A stretch of 64,000 nt of DNA from a candidate division Zixibacteria bacterium HGW-Zixibacteria-1 (GCA_002838945.1 PGXB01000002.1:213474-277473); one strand, 5' to 3'; shown: positions 16,399-25,676, numbered from the stretch's first letter. The notes: generated by a model from the letters alone, not told the origin. Numbers and translations are program-made.

Positions 16399-18348
16399 TT
16401 ACTCGGCCGGGGTCGTCCCGACCGTATCTTTTTGATTTACGCCGTTTTTAAACTGCAACAAATACAGTTTTCGATACATCCCATTAAGCTTCATCAGTTC
16501 GTCGTGACGGCCTTCTTCGACAATTCGCCCGCGATTGATGACCATAATCCGGCTGGCATTTATAACGGTCGATAACCGGTGGGCTATCACCAGGGTCGTC
16601 CGGTCTTTCATCAGACGATCGATGGCTTCCTGCACCAGCAACTCCGATTCGGTATCCAGCGCCGATGTCGCTTCATCGAATATCAAAATTTGCGGATTTT
16701 TCAGAAGGGCGCGTGCGATGGCAATCCGCTGCCGCTGCCCGCCGGAGAGACGGACACCGCGATTGCCGACAATCGTATCATAGCCGTTTTCGAATTCCGA
16801 AATAAAGTCATGGGAATTGGCCGCCCTGGCGGCGCTGATTACCTCATTATCAGTGACATTCTCCAGACCATAGGCAATATTGTGGCGGATGGTATCGTTG
16901 AACAAATAAGTTTCCTGAGTGACGATGCCCAGAAGACTGCGGAGCGAATTGAGAGAAAGCTCCCGGATATCGATGCCGTCAATGCATATCCGGCCCTGCT
17001 GCGGATCATAAAACCGCGGCACAAGATCAAACAGCGTCGATTTCCCCGCGCCCGACGGACCGACCAGCGCCACCACTTCCCCTTTTTTCACTTCGAAAGA
17101 GACATTTTCAATAATCTGCTCACGCCCATTATATGAGAATGAGACATCTTCAAACTTTATATTCGATTTGAATTGATCAATATTTCGTGAATTGGAAGAC
17201 TCCTCAACCTGAATCGGCGTGTCGATAATGTTGAAGATTCTTTCCGCGGCCGCCATACCCTCCTGTATTTTAATATGGATGGCAAAAAGATTCTTGACCG
17301 GCTTGATCATCGTGAACATGGCAATGATAAAAGTCATAAAATCGCCGGCGTCCATTTCGCCGCCCCCTTCGATAATCCTGGTCCCGGCATAAAGCAGAAT
17401 AGTAATACCGGCGCATACAATCAGCACTTCACTGACCGGCGAGGCCAGGTGGCGGATTCGGGTCATCCGTACCAGGGCCCTGAAATAGTCATTGGTTGCC
17501 TTGAAAAATTTCTTGATTTCGAATGTCTCCATGGCATAAGCTTTGACAATCCTGATATTGGAAACAGTCTCCTCCAGGACCGAATTGACATCGGCCATTT
17601 TTTCCTGAGAGCGGGTCGAATACTTGCGGAGTTTCTTCCCCATCCAATAAATAAAGCCAAAGACTATGGGCATTACCAGGGCTGCCAGAAGCGTCAGCTT
17701 CCATGACAGTAGTATTAAAAACAGAGCCAGGAGCAAAACTGTCAGTGAATCGATGACCAGCCGGTTAAAACCAAGATCAACCGTCTCGTTGAGAACAATG
17801 ACATCATTGGTAACACGGGAAACCAATTGTCCGGTCCGCTGGCGGTGAAAAAAGCTTATGGATAACTCCTGGTACTTGACAAACAGGTCATTCCGAAAAT
17901 CTCGTACGACCGATTGCTGGACATAAGCCATGAAGAAACCCTGGACATATATGAATAAATTTGCGCCGACCGCAATAAAAATGATCATAAGACAAAAATT
18001 AATCAGGGTTCCCTTGCGGCTGTCGGACGCAAGAAACTCATTTAGCTTATTCTTCAGGCTGTTCTTGGTTCGGGCCAGAAAATCCAGCTTATCTCCCAGT
18101 TTCTTGGCTACATTGCCGTCATCCAGCGCCGCTGTCGTATCTGACGCCTGAACATTCTGGATAGCCGGGGTCGTCTCGGGAGTGCGGCCGCCGATATCGG
18201 TCGTCTGGAAAAGCGTCATAAGAAGCGGTCCGGCCATCCAGACCAGCAGTCCGGCAAATAGGGCATGAATCGCCGCCGAAAGCGAGGAGATAACCACATA
18301 ATGCCAATATGGTTTTAACCGGCCAAATGTCCTGCGCAGCAGATTCAT
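16399..18348 (-). CDS. MsbA-like ABC exporter (lipid A/lipid flippase)
   Basis: A ~649-residue half-transporter with an N-terminal six-helix permease and a C-terminal ATPase: Walker A GPSGAGKSTLFDL, Q-loop VTQETYLFND, signature LSGGQRQRIAIARALL, Walker B ILIFDEATSALD and switch H in VIAHRLSTV. Genes around it are LPS glycosyltransferases and a LolA/B-like lipoprotein, so flipping of lipid A core is the likely role. It is longer than the usual ~580 residues because ~90 polar residues lie between the first two membrane helices. I prefer ATG 18348; the TTG at 18378 would add ten residues with three cysteines and has its AAGGGTGA directly abutting it. Confidence 0.85.
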   Translation of the reverse strand: MNLLRRTFGRLKPYWHYVVISSLSAAIHALFAGLLVWMAGPLLMTLFQTTDIGGRTPETTPAIQNVQASDTTAALDDGNVAKKLGDKLDFLARTKNSLKNKLNEFLASDSRKGTLINFCLMIIFIAVGANLFIYVQGFFMAYVQQSVVRDFRNDLFVKYQELSISFFHRQRTGQLVSRVTNDVIVLNETVDLGFNRLVIDSLTVLLLALFLILLSWKLTLLAALVMPIVFGFIYWMGKKLRKYSTRSQEKMADVNSVLEETVSNIRIVKAYAMETFEIKKFFKATNDYFRALVRMTRIRHLASPVSEVLIVCAGITILLYAGTRIIEGGGEMDAGDFMTFIIAMFTMIKPVKNLFAIHIKIQEGMAAAERIFNIIDTPIQVEESSNSRNIDQFKSNIKFEDVSFSYNGREQIIENVSFEVKKGEVVALVGPSGAGKSTLFDLVPRFYDPQQGRICIDGIDIRELSLNSLRSLLGIVTQETYLFNDTIRHNIAYGLENVTDNEVISAARAANSHDFISEFENGYDTIVGNRGVRLSGGQRQRIAIARALLKNPQILIFDEATSALDTESELLVQEAIDRLMKDRTTLVIAHRLSTVINASRIMVINRGRIVEEGRHDELMKLNGMYRKLYLLQFKNGVNQKDTVGTTPAE

Positions 18349-18447
18349 ACAGTTACAAACACATCCTTTTAAGGGCAATCACCCTTTTAAAAAATTATAA
18401 TCTTTTAATATGCAAATTGATTGGAAAAAGTCAACCGCTTGAATCAC

Positions 18448-19143
18448 CTAAAGATTGATTCTGACGGCGTCGTCTGGAATGGAAAGGTCGAGCTTTTCGG
18501 CGGGAATGTTGACATTCAGCCGCTGTTTCCGCCTTTCGGCCTTGAAACGGAACGATTCATCCCGATTGGAAAAATCGATTTTTTCCAGAATAAACCGGCT
18601 TTCCAGAAAATCATACTGCAGTTCAGCGCTTTCGGCACAGCTGGTCGATTCCAGTCGGAACTGTTGCTTTTTGCCTTTATCGCTGAGAATACTTACATAG
18701 AAATCGGTCATGGAATAATCGATTTCGACCGGCCGCTTGACAAAAAGATCGATCAGCATCCGCTCCAGATTATTTTTTTCGGAGCAGCTCTTGGATATCA
18801 ATTCATTCAATTTCCCTGAATAGAATTCATTTTCGGTCGGGAAATAAATAATTATCGAATCCGGCAGGACCAAACCCTTTAAGACGCCCTTGCCGAGATA
18901 ACCTCTGGCAAATATTGCAAGCCGATCACCGGTTCGATAAACATCAAGTCGAACCGAGTTTTTTTTGCCCTCCCGGTAAATTTTTACATCATATAGAAAG
19001 GCATCACCCTGACCCTGGTCATAGCGAAATTCCGATTCGATAACTGACGGCCCGGCGGTCCTGCGGGAGGCCAAATTACAGCCACTTAATAAGAGTGTTA
19101 GAAAAATCAAAACGGCAAATTTTGGCCGGAATGAATTAGTCAT
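18448..19143 (-). CDS. Lipoprotein, DUF4292/LolA-LolB-like
   Basis: A 231-residue predicted lipoprotein: signal peptide with lipobox LLLSGC (lipidated Cys near residue 22). The mature part is strand-rich (DVYRTGDRLAIFARGYLGKGVLKGLVLPDSIIIYFP) and ends with ERRKQRLNVNIPAEKLDLSIP, as in the DUF4292 family whose fold I relate to LolA/LolB carriers. May help outer-membrane lipoprotein or lipid traffic; this is inferred from fold and from its place between an M50 protease and the MsbA-like gene. Starts directly after the M50 stop codon. Confidence 0.6.
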   Translation of the reverse strand: MTNSFRPKFAVLIFLTLLLSGCNLASRRTAGPSVIESEFRYDQGQGDAFLYDVKIYREGKKNSVRLDVYRTGDRLAIFARGYLGKGVLKGLVLPDSIIIYFPTENEFYSGKLNELISKSCSEKNNLERMLIDLFVKRPVEIDYSMTDFYVSILSDKGKKQQFRLESTSCAESAELQYDFLESRFILEKIDFSNRDESFRFKAERRKQRLNVNIPAEKLDLSIPDDAVRINL

Positions 19144-19773
19144 TTAGTAGATTCTCACGCCGGTATAAAGATTGACCAGAAAACTGATAAACGGACCCAA
19201 AATAAGCCAGAATCCACCAACAATAATTAACAGCATCAGCAAAAAAGGCGCGAATCGCTCGAAGGAATCCAATCTGGGGCCATATTCCGGCGGCAACAAA
19301 GAGCGAAGAATATGCGAACCATCAAGCGGAAAGAGCGGAATCAGATTAAAAAAGCCCAGCGATACATTTATTATAACTCCAACCAGAAGAAATTCGACAA
19401 TTGGTTGCGGGACAGTTACATAACCGCCGTAAGCCAATCGAAACAGAATGGCAAAAATCAAACCGAGTCCAAAATTAGACAACGGGCCGGCCGCCGATAT
19501 CCATAAATCGGCCTGCCTCGGATTTCGCAGGTTGTATGGATTTATCGGGACCGGTTTGGCCCACCCGAATCTAAAACCCGAGAGGAACATCATGGCGGTT
19601 CCCATTAAGTCAAGGTGAGCCAGCGGATTAAGGGTCAGCCGGCCCATATCTTTGGCCGTCGAATCGCCGAAACGATAGGCGATATAAGCATGAAAGAATT
19701 CATGCACCGTCAATGAGAAAAATATTGCGGGCGCCGCAATCAAAGCGCGCCTGAGAAAATCAGAATCAAACAA
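19144..19773 (-). CDS. Site-2 protease family (M50) metallopeptidase
   Basis: A 209-residue integral membrane zinc peptidase. HEFFHAY (residues ~24-30) gives the HExxH zinc motif in the first membrane helix, and the second conserved site appears as NLIPLFPLDGSHILR (N-P-x-x-P-L-D-G type) near residue 145. About five membrane segments. No PDZ domain, so it is of the small stand-alone type rather than RseP. Substrate unknown; such proteases cut membrane-bound regulators. Genes on both sides are co-directional and close. Confidence 0.85.
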   Translation of the reverse strand: MFDSDFLRRALIAAPAIFFSLTVHEFFHAYIAYRFGDSTAKDMGRLTLNPLAHLDLMGTAMMFLSGFRFGWAKPVPINPYNLRNPRQADLWISAAGPLSNFGLGLIFAILFRLAYGGYVTVPQPIVEFLLVGVIINVSLGFFNLIPLFPLDGSHILRSLLPPEYGPRLDSFERFAPFLLMLLIIVGGFWLILGPFISFLVNLYTGVRIY

Positions 19774-19793
19774 CTATATCACCGCCTGTCATT

Positions 19794-21071
19794 TTAAGCG
19801 TAGATTCCTCGCAAGTGAACCACATCCACTACCCGCTGGATAGCCACCATGAAGGCCGCAAGTCTCAAATGCACCTTATTTTGCAGGGCCACCTCCAAAA
19901 CGCCATTAAAGGCTTTTGTCATAAACTGCTCCAGCCGGGCATTAACCTCTTCCTCGGTCCAGAAAAAGCCCATCCTGTCCTGAACCCATTCGAAGTAAGA
20001 TACAGTAACTCCGCCCGCATTGCAAAGAATATCCGGGATAACAAAAACACCGTTCTCCTGTAAAATAGGATCGGCGTCAGGGGTCACCGGCCCATTGGCG
20101 CCCTCGGCCACAATTTTGGCCTTGATATGGAAGGCATTCTCGGCTGTTATCTGATTTTCCAGAGCGGCCGGTACCAGAATGTCAACTTTCTTGTACAAAA
20201 TCTCGTCTTTATCAAACGCCTTGGCGCCGGGAAACCCGACCACCTTCTTATTTTGTTTGACATATTCAATCAGGGCATTGATATCGATGCCCTCCGGATT
20301 ATGAAGTCCTCCAAACACGTCGCAGACATGGGTCACCTTCACACCCAGCCGGTGCAAAAACATCGCCGTCACCGAACCGACATTTCCAAAACCCTGGACT
20401 GCAGCCGTTGAATTCTCCGGCTTCATCTTCAAATGCTTCAGCGCTTCCCTGACAGTGATGACAACCCCCGCTCCCGTGGCCTCTCGCCGCCCCAGCGAGC
20501 CCCCCAGAATAACCGGCTTACCGGTCACAACCGAAGTGACCGTGTGTTTGGCGTGCATCGAGACCGTATCCATAATCCAGGCCATGGTCTGCTCGTTGGT
20601 GTTGACGTCAGGCGCGGGGACGTCCTTTTCCGGGCCGAGCATATCCAGAAGCGCCGATGTATATCGGCGGGTCAGACGTTCCAGTTCACCCTGTGACATA
20701 CTGGACGGGTCACAAGCAATCCCGCCTTTACCACCGCCGAACGGAATATTGACGATGGCGCATTTCCAGGTCATCCACGAAGCCAATGCCTGAACTTCAT
20801 CAAGATCGACATCGGGATGATACCTGATGCCACCCTTGGCCGGACAGCGGACAATACTGTGCTGGACCCGATAACCGGTGAACATCTTAAAACTGCCGTC
20901 ATCCATCCTGACCGGCAGCTTGACAATCGTGCTCTTGCCCGGATACTTAAGAAATTCCATCAATCCTGGATCGATTTTTAATTTCACCGCAGCCTGATCA
21001 AACTGCTTCATTACATTTTCAAAAGTCGATACCGGAATAGTAATCGATTTTAGACGCTCTTTTTTAGCCAT
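19794..21071 (-). CDS. Glu/Leu/Phe/Val dehydrogenase (glutamate dehydrogenase)
   Basis: A 425-residue hexameric-type dehydrogenase that interconverts glutamate and 2-oxoglutarate plus ammonia. Visible are the substrate region KGGIRYHPDVDLDEV, the catalytic-lysine segment PFGGGKGGIACDP, and the Rossmann glycine motif VQGFGNVGSVTA near residue 217, then LVPAALENQITAENA and EGANGPVTPDAD. Length and motifs match the GDH-II group. Glutamate is favoured by the K/T positions in the substrate pocket, but leucine-type activity cannot be ruled out. With the aminotransferase at 27-29 kb it would connect amino-acid nitrogen to oxaloacetate. Confidence 0.92.
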   Translation of the reverse strand: MAKKERLKSITIPVSTFENVMKQFDQAAVKLKIDPGLMEFLKYPGKSTIVKLPVRMDDGSFKMFTGYRVQHSIVRCPAKGGIRYHPDVDLDEVQALASWMTWKCAIVNIPFGGGKGGIACDPSSMSQGELERLTRRYTSALLDMLGPEKDVPAPDVNTNEQTMAWIMDTVSMHAKHTVTSVVTGKPVILGGSLGRREATGAGVVITVREALKHLKMKPENSTAAVQGFGNVGSVTAMFLHRLGVKVTHVCDVFGGLHNPEGIDINALIEYVKQNKKVVGFPGAKAFDKDEILYKKVDILVPAALENQITAENAFHIKAKIVAEGANGPVTPDADPILQENGVFVIPDILCNAGGVTVSYFEWVQDRMGFFWTEEEVNARLEQFMTKAFNGVLEVALQNKVHLRLAAFMVAIQRVVDVVHLRGIYA

Positions 21072-21102
21072 TACGAGGAGCTCTCCAGTTTATAAAAATA
21101 AC

Positions 21103-21693
21103 CTATTTCCCGGCCGATACATATGGCGAACCGGACTCAAAAAAACGCCATTTTTTATCGGCCGCTTTCTTGATTCCAATACGACCCGAACGGTCTATCT
21201 TTTTGGGAATATAACCGCGATCTTCGATATAAAGTTCACTGCCGAGAAAATCTTTTCCATTATGATCCCGGGTCAGTCCGAAGGCTTTACATAGTTTACC
21301 CGGCCCATCGGTCAGTCTGTTGGAATTACCGCCGGCAAATCGCGATGTCATCACTTCCACGCCGTCGATCGGTTCGGCGCCGCGAATCAGAACCGCCGCC
21401 GGGAATCCCTCTTTTTCGGTGACGACATTCAGGCAATGATACATGCCATAGATAAAATAGATATAACTGAATCCGCCCTGTCCGTACATGATTTCATTGC
21501 GGGCGGTCCTGCCGACAGCGGCATGGCAGGCCGGGTCGTTTTCACCGATATATGCTTCGACTTCGACCAGACGGGCCGCCAAAATCCGGCCGTCGATTGC
21601 CGAAACGAGATATTTGCCGATCAAATCCCGCGCCACTTCCAGCGTCGGGCGAAGATAAAAGGCCCGGTCAAGTTTTACGGCGGTCAAACTCAT
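21103..21693 (-). CDS. DNA-3-methyladenine glycosylase (AAG/Mpg type)
   Basis: A 196-residue alkyladenine glycosylase that removes alkylated purines. Family marks are ARLVEVEAYIGENDPACHA (catalytic E within VEVEAY), NEIMYGQGGFSYIYFIYGMYHCLNVVT and VLIRGAEPIDG, then GPGKLCKAFGL. Typical size for the family. It lies 8 bases from the PHP gene and 31 from glutamate dehydrogenase, which is co-location rather than a pathway. Confidence 0.93.
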   Translation of the reverse strand: MSLTAVKLDRAFYLRPTLEVARDLIGKYLVSAIDGRILAARLVEVEAYIGENDPACHAAVGRTARNEIMYGQGGFSYIYFIYGMYHCLNVVTEKEGFPAAVLIRGAEPIDGVEVMTSRFAGGNSNRLTDGPGKLCKAFGLTRDHNGKDFLGSELYIEDRGYIPKKIDRSGRIGIKKAADKKWRFFESGSPYVSAGK

Positions 21694-21701
21694 GGTTTTT
21701 A

Positions 21702-22523
21702 CTACTCATTCGTATATGGGAAAAGATCATACGCGACCATTTTGGCCGCATCAAAGTCAAAACCTATTTCCGACGGGCGATGAGCGTCGGAGCCGATGGC
21801 GGCAATCCGCACACCGGTTTTGCGGGCCATGTTGACAATCTCCATTGACGGGTAATATTCCGCATGTCCCTTGCGCAGCGCGGCCGTGTTAATCTCCATT
21901 CCGACATTATGCCGAACCATGGACTCGAAAACATTCTCGATACGACCGCGATGAATCGTCAGGATATTATCACCAAAATATTTGAGACCATACCATTTAT
22001 ACATATCCATATGCGCGACCGCATCAAAAAGGCCCGTCTCCACCATTTTTTTGACCAATCCGAAATAATCGTCGGCCAGCTTTTCCAGGGGCATATTGGC
22101 GCTGACGCGCTTGATATCTTTTTCCGTACAAATATCAAAATCCCCGATCTCATGCACTGCTCCGAGCTTGTATTCGATCGGGTAAGTTTCAGTCAGTTCC
22201 CTGATTTCATCTTCGCAACCGGGATAATAGCCGACCTCGACACCACACTTGATAACCATCGGCGAATCTTCACCGGCCTTTTCTATGGCCCTGACATAAT
22301 GTCCGAAATTCTCAACCGAATTTATTTTCAGTTCACCATTGACCCTGATGGACCGCCCCCACTCGGATGAGGCCGGATTGGTGTCAAAATGGGTCGTGAA
22401 GCATATTTCGCAGATACTCTTCTCCCTCGCCGAGGCGCAAAAATCCTCGATTGCCCCTTCGGCATCGACCGAGAAATTGGGATGCACATGATAGTCTGCC
22501 AGAGCAAAATCGTCATTAAACAT
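21702..22523 (-). CDS. PHP-domain histidinol-phosphatase-like protein (HisJ/HisK type)
   Basis: A ~273-residue PHP-fold metal-dependent phosphoesterase. The metal ligands DYHVHPNFSVDAEG open the protein; further conserved pieces are CFTTHFD, KCGVEVGYYPG, GAVHEIG, DAVAHMDMY and a final AAIGSDAHRPSEIGFD. This is the pattern of histidinol-phosphatase of the HisJ group; no other histidine gene is in the window, so another phosphate ester is possible. I set the start at the second of two close ATGs (22523) because AAGG lies eight bases before it; the first (22529) would have almost no spacing. Confidence 0.8.
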   Translation of the reverse strand: MFNDDFALADYHVHPNFSVDAEGAIEDFCASAREKSICEICFTTHFDTNPASSEWGRSIRVNGELKINSVENFGHYVRAIEKAGEDSPMVIKCGVEVGYYPGCEDEIRELTETYPIEYKLGAVHEIGDFDICTEKDIKRVSANMPLEKLADDYFGLVKKMVETGLFDAVAHMDMYKWYGLKYFGDNILTIHRGRIENVFESMVRHNVGMEINTAALRKGHAEYYPSMEIVNMARKTGVRIAAIGSDAHRPSEIGFDFDAAKMVAYDLFPYTNE

Positions 22524-22535
22524 TCTCATTACCTT

Positions 22536-23171
22536 TTATACAAATTTGTTTCCGGTCAAAAATGGATTATTTCTTCTTTCCTGACCGACACTTGTAGCGG
22601 GTCCATGACCCGGGTAGCAAATGATGTCATCGGGAAGTGTCAGGATATTGCGATCGATGGAATCTATTAATTGCTGAAAACTCCCTCCAGGCAAGTCGGT
22701 GCGACCGATTGAGCCATAGAAAAGCGTATCGCCGCAAAAAAGGATATTTTCGGCGAAATAACAGACCCCGCCCGGCGAATGGCCGGGGGTGGCAAAAACC
22801 GTAAATGTAAGCGGGCCGATTTTGATTACGTCACTGTCGCTGATGATGTGGTCGGCGGGAGGACAGGATATCTGAAATCCAAACATGGCCGAGACATTGG
22901 CCGATGGGGACCCCAGCATTGTTTCGTCGCCCCGCCCGATATAAAGCGGGATATTCAATTTCTTTTTGACCTGATCAACGGCGGCAATATGGTCGCCATG
23001 TCCGTGAGTCAGCAAAACTGCCCGGGGGTTAATCCCCTGTTTTTCTATTCTTTCGAGGATTCTTTCGTCCTCATCGCCCGGATCGATAATAACGCCATCG
23101 CGACTGTTTTCACTCCAGACCAGATAACAATTAGTCTCAAATGGACTTACGACAATGGTTTCAATCTGCAT
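22536..23171 (-). CDS. Metallo-beta-lactamase fold hydrolase (glyoxalase II-like)
   Basis: A ~211-residue MBL-fold protein with the two-metal signature HGHGDH, then ATPGHSPGG, a bridging aspartate in CGDTLFYGSIGRTD and the last histidine in YPGHGPAT. This is the short, C-terminal-domain-free group often named glyoxalase II or YcbL-like, acting on thioesters such as S-lactoylglutathione or on unknown esters. Start MQIETIVVSPFETNCYLV at 23171 is supported by a promoter (23236-23209) that overlaps the longer candidate start at 23225. First gene of the 16-gene minus-strand run. Confidence 0.82.
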   Translation of the reverse strand: MQIETIVVSPFETNCYLVWSENSRDGVIIDPGDEDERILERIEKQGINPRAVLLTHGHGDHIAAVDQVKKKLNIPLYIGRGDETMLGSPSANVSAMFGFQISCPPADHIISDSDVIKIGPLTFTVFATPGHSPGGVCYFAENILFCGDTLFYGSIGRTDLPGGSFQQLIDSIDRNILTLPDDIICYPGHGPATSVGQERRNNPFLTGNKFV

Positions 23172-23208
23172 AGTCTTTATACGAGTTGTATTTATTAGTT
23201 TACGGCGT

Positions 23209-23236
23209 AAAATATCCATAAACAACCTTTTGTCAA
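23209..23236 (-). promoter_or_regulatory. Promoter of the minus-strand MBL-to-GGDEF gene run
   Basis: Minus strand TTGACA (23236-23231), 16-bp spacer, TATTTT (23214-23209). Predicted start near 23202, giving a ~30-nt leader to ATG 23171. Divergent from the prfB promoter 113 bp away. Confidence 0.6.
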
Positions 23237-23348
23237 TTAAATGTTATAACCATCTGATTTTGGATCAGGGCAACAGGAATGGCAATTCTTCACAGAAATC
23301 AGGCAGAAATTGTTTTACAATTATCCACTATTTATGCTATAATAGCAA

Positions 23349-23378
23349 TTGACATTTGGGAAAAAGAATGTATATAAT
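23349..23378 (+). promoter_or_regulatory. Promoter of prfB
   Basis: TTGACA (23349-23354), 18-bp spacer, TATAAT (23373-23378): both boxes perfect. The expected start (~23385) falls at the prfB ribosome-binding site (GGTGAGG, 23382-23388), so the 5' leader would be only about a dozen bases. Confidence 0.7.
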
Positions 23379-23396
23379 ATCGGTGAGGTAAACAAT

Positions 23397-24501
23397 ATGA
23401 TAAACGACATAAGAGATAGCATAAGTGATTTGGAGACACGACTTTCCAAACTTGCGAGGTTTCTTTGACCTCGATAAACGTCGTGAAAAAATTAACAAAT
23501 TAGAAGAAAAAACGGCCGCGCCCGACTTTTGGAACGATAATCAGGCGGCGCAGGCGGTGCTCAAGGAAATTTCCGAGCACAAAAAATGGCTCGAAAAAAT
23601 CGATAAGCTTAACTCCGAGCTTTCTGATCTGAAAGAACTTGCTGCCATGATCGAAGATGAAGACATTTCCGATCAGGATGAAATTCGCAGCTCGCTTACT
23701 GTTCTTGAGACAGCCGTCGGGAGTCTTGAGTTCACCACTCAGCTATCCGGCCCTGATGATGCCCGCAATGCCATTCTCACGATTCATCCCGGCGCCGGAG
23801 GCACCGAATCGCAGGATTGGGCCGACATGTTGTTTCGTATGTACAATCGCTGGTGTGAAATTCGGGGATTCAAAGTGACTTTGCTCGACTACCAGCCGGG
23901 TGAAGAAGCCGGGTTGAAATCGGCCACGATGGAGGTCGAAGGTGAATATGCTTTCGGCTATCTCAAGGCCGAATCGGGCGTTCATCGGTTGGTTCGCATT
24001 TCGCCGTTCGACGCCAATAGCCGTCGGCACACCTCCTTTGTCTCCATATACGTTTTTCCTGAGGTGGACGATACCATTGAGATTGAGATTAATGATGATG
24101 ATCTTCGCGTCGACACCTATCGCGCATCCGGAGCCGGCGGACAGCATGTCAACAAGACCTCCTCGGCAGTGCGCCTTACTCATTTACCGACCGGTATTGT
24201 CGTCCAGTGCCAGAATGAACGCAGCCAGATAAAAAACCGGTCAACGGCAATGAAAATGTTGCGCTCCCGTCTGTATCAAATGGAGTTGGAAGAGCAGCGC
24301 AAAAAGAAACAGCAGATGGAACAGTCAAAAAAGAAAATAGAATGGGGATCCCAGATACGCAGTTATGTCTTTCACCCTTATAATATGGTCAAGGATCACC
24401 GGACCAGCGTCGAGACCTCCAATATCCAGGCGGTCATGGACGGTGCCATTGATCGTTTTATCGAGGCCTATCTGTCCGATCCCGATTTTAAAGATAACTA
24501 A
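23397..24501 (+). CDS. prfB: Peptide chain release factor 2 with programmed +1 frameshift
   Basis: Release factor 2 terminates translation at UGA and UAA. Frame zero starts at ATG 23397 behind GGTGAGG and runs 23 codons (MINDIRDSISDLETRLSKLA then RFL) to an in-frame TGA at 23466. The rest is in the +1 frame from GAC 23467 (DLDKRREKINKLEEK). The site CTT TGA C with GCGAGG three bases before CTT is the classical prfB autoregulatory frameshift. In the main part SPF (VRISPFDANSRR) reads the stop codon and GGQ (SGAGGQHVNKTSSAV) triggers peptide release. Total ~367 residues, normal. Followed by pta after 41 bases. Confidence 0.96.
23454..23469 (+). promoter_or_regulatory. prfB programmed frameshift site
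   Basis: GCG AGG TTT CTT TGA C in frame zero. GAGG acts as the internal Shine-Dalgarno-like stimulator with the usual 3-base gap before the slippery CTT; the TGA is read slowly when RF2 is scarce, so the ribosome slips +1 to TTT GAC. Confidence 0.92.
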
Positions 24502-24542
24502 TGTCGCAGGATAATTTTTTATATAGTTGAGGAGTGCATCCT

Positions 24543-25550
24543 ATGTCAGGCGGTTCACTGAATATTCTTGATTCCATAAAGGAAAAGGCACGGGCTAAAA
24601 AGAGAAAGGTGGTCCTTCCCGAAGGTACCGAACCGCGGGTTATCAAAGCTGCCAAAATACTTGTCGAGCAGAAAATCGCATCGGTGGTACTTCTCGGCAA
24701 TAAAGACGAAATCGGCCGACTGGCCGCCGAGGCAGAACTGAATCTGAGCCTGGTTCGCGTAATCGATCCCTCCGTATCGGAATTAATCCCCGATTTCGCC
24801 AAGACCTTATTCGAAAAAAGAAAACATAAGGGTATCACTGAGGCCCAGGCGACTGAGACCGTCAAAAACGTCCTCTTTTTCGGCGCCATGATGGTTGAAA
24901 AAGGCATGGTGGACGGCTGTGTGGCAGGCTCCGTCAATACCACCGGTGATGTCATGCGGGCGGCGATCCAGGTGATCGGCCTGGCGCCGGGTATCAACAC
25001 CGTTTCTGGTGCCTTTATGATGGTGCTGCCTAAATTCCGCGATGAGGAAAACAAGATATTTATGTATGCCGATTCCGCCGTGGTCCCCAATCCGGATGCG
25101 GCGCAACTGGCCTCGATCGCGGTTTCGACTGCCGAAACGATGTACAAACTGACGGGACAGGAACCGCGGGTGGCGATGCTTTCATTTTCCACCAGGGGAT
25201 CGGCCAAACATGAGGATGTTGACAAAGTTCTGGAGGCTCTGGCCCTGGTCCGCAAAGAGCATCCTGAACTCAAGGTCGACGGCGAAATGCAACTCGACGC
25301 CGCCATCATTCCCGAAATCGCCTCGCGCAAAGCGCCGGGATCGGATGTTGCCGGCAAAGCCAATGTGCTTATATTCCCCGATCTCGATGCCGGCAATATC
25401 GGCTACAAACTGACCGAGAGGCTGGCCGGGGCCACCGCGACCGGGCCGATTGTGCAGGGTCTGCGGCTGCCGATGAACGATTTGTCGCGCGGCTGCTCGG
25501 CCCAGGATATTGTTGATGTCTCAGCGATTGCTGTACTTATGAAAGGATAG
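24543..25550 (+). CDS. pta: Phosphate acetyltransferase
   Basis: A 335-residue phosphotransacetylase converting acetyl-CoA and phosphate to acetyl phosphate and CoA. Family marks: VVLPEGTEPRVIKAAK at the start, DGCVAGSVNTTGDVMRAA, FADSAV-type segment MYADSAVVPNPDAAQLA, MLSFSTRGSAKHEDVDKV, DGEMQLDAAIIPEIA and FPDLDAGNIGYKLTERLAGA near the end. Short form without the CobB/DRTGG N-terminal domains. Start ATG 24543 lies eight bases after GAGGAG; the GTG at 24534 is part of that site. No acetate kinase is in the window. With PFOR (46-49.6 kb) it would support acetate formation with ATP gain. Confidence 0.95.
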   Translation: MSGGSLNILDSIKEKARAKKRKVVLPEGTEPRVIKAAKILVEQKIASVVLLGNKDEIGRLAAEAELNLSLVRVIDPSVSELIPDFAKTLFEKRKHKGITEAQATETVKNVLFFGAMMVEKGMVDGCVAGSVNTTGDVMRAAIQVIGLAPGINTVSGAFMMVLPKFRDEENKIFMYADSAVVPNPDAAQLASIAVSTAETMYKLTGQEPRVAMLSFSTRGSAKHEDVDKVLEALALVRKEHPELKVDGEMQLDAAIIPEIASRKAPGSDVAGKANVLIFPDLDAGNIGYKLTERLAGATATGPIVQGLRLPMNDLSRGCSAQDIVDVSAIAVLMKG

Positions 25551-25676
25551 ATCGCCGGCGATGGAGTCAAAATATCGTTTGACATTGCCGGTGGGAAAAT
25601 GTTTCTTTTGACTTTAATTTAGGAATCCGGCGGCCGTTAAAAGCCGCTTAAATCATTCTGGTAGGAGAGTGCAGTT

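Noticed and set aside
24488-25396. 302-codon antisense ORF opposite pta
   Set aside because: Lies entirely across a conserved enzyme and has no domain marks; a shadow of the codon pattern.
25551-25562. Palindrome ATCGCCGGCGAT after pta
   Set aside because: No T-run follows and no promoter nearby uses it; could be chance in GC-rich sequence.
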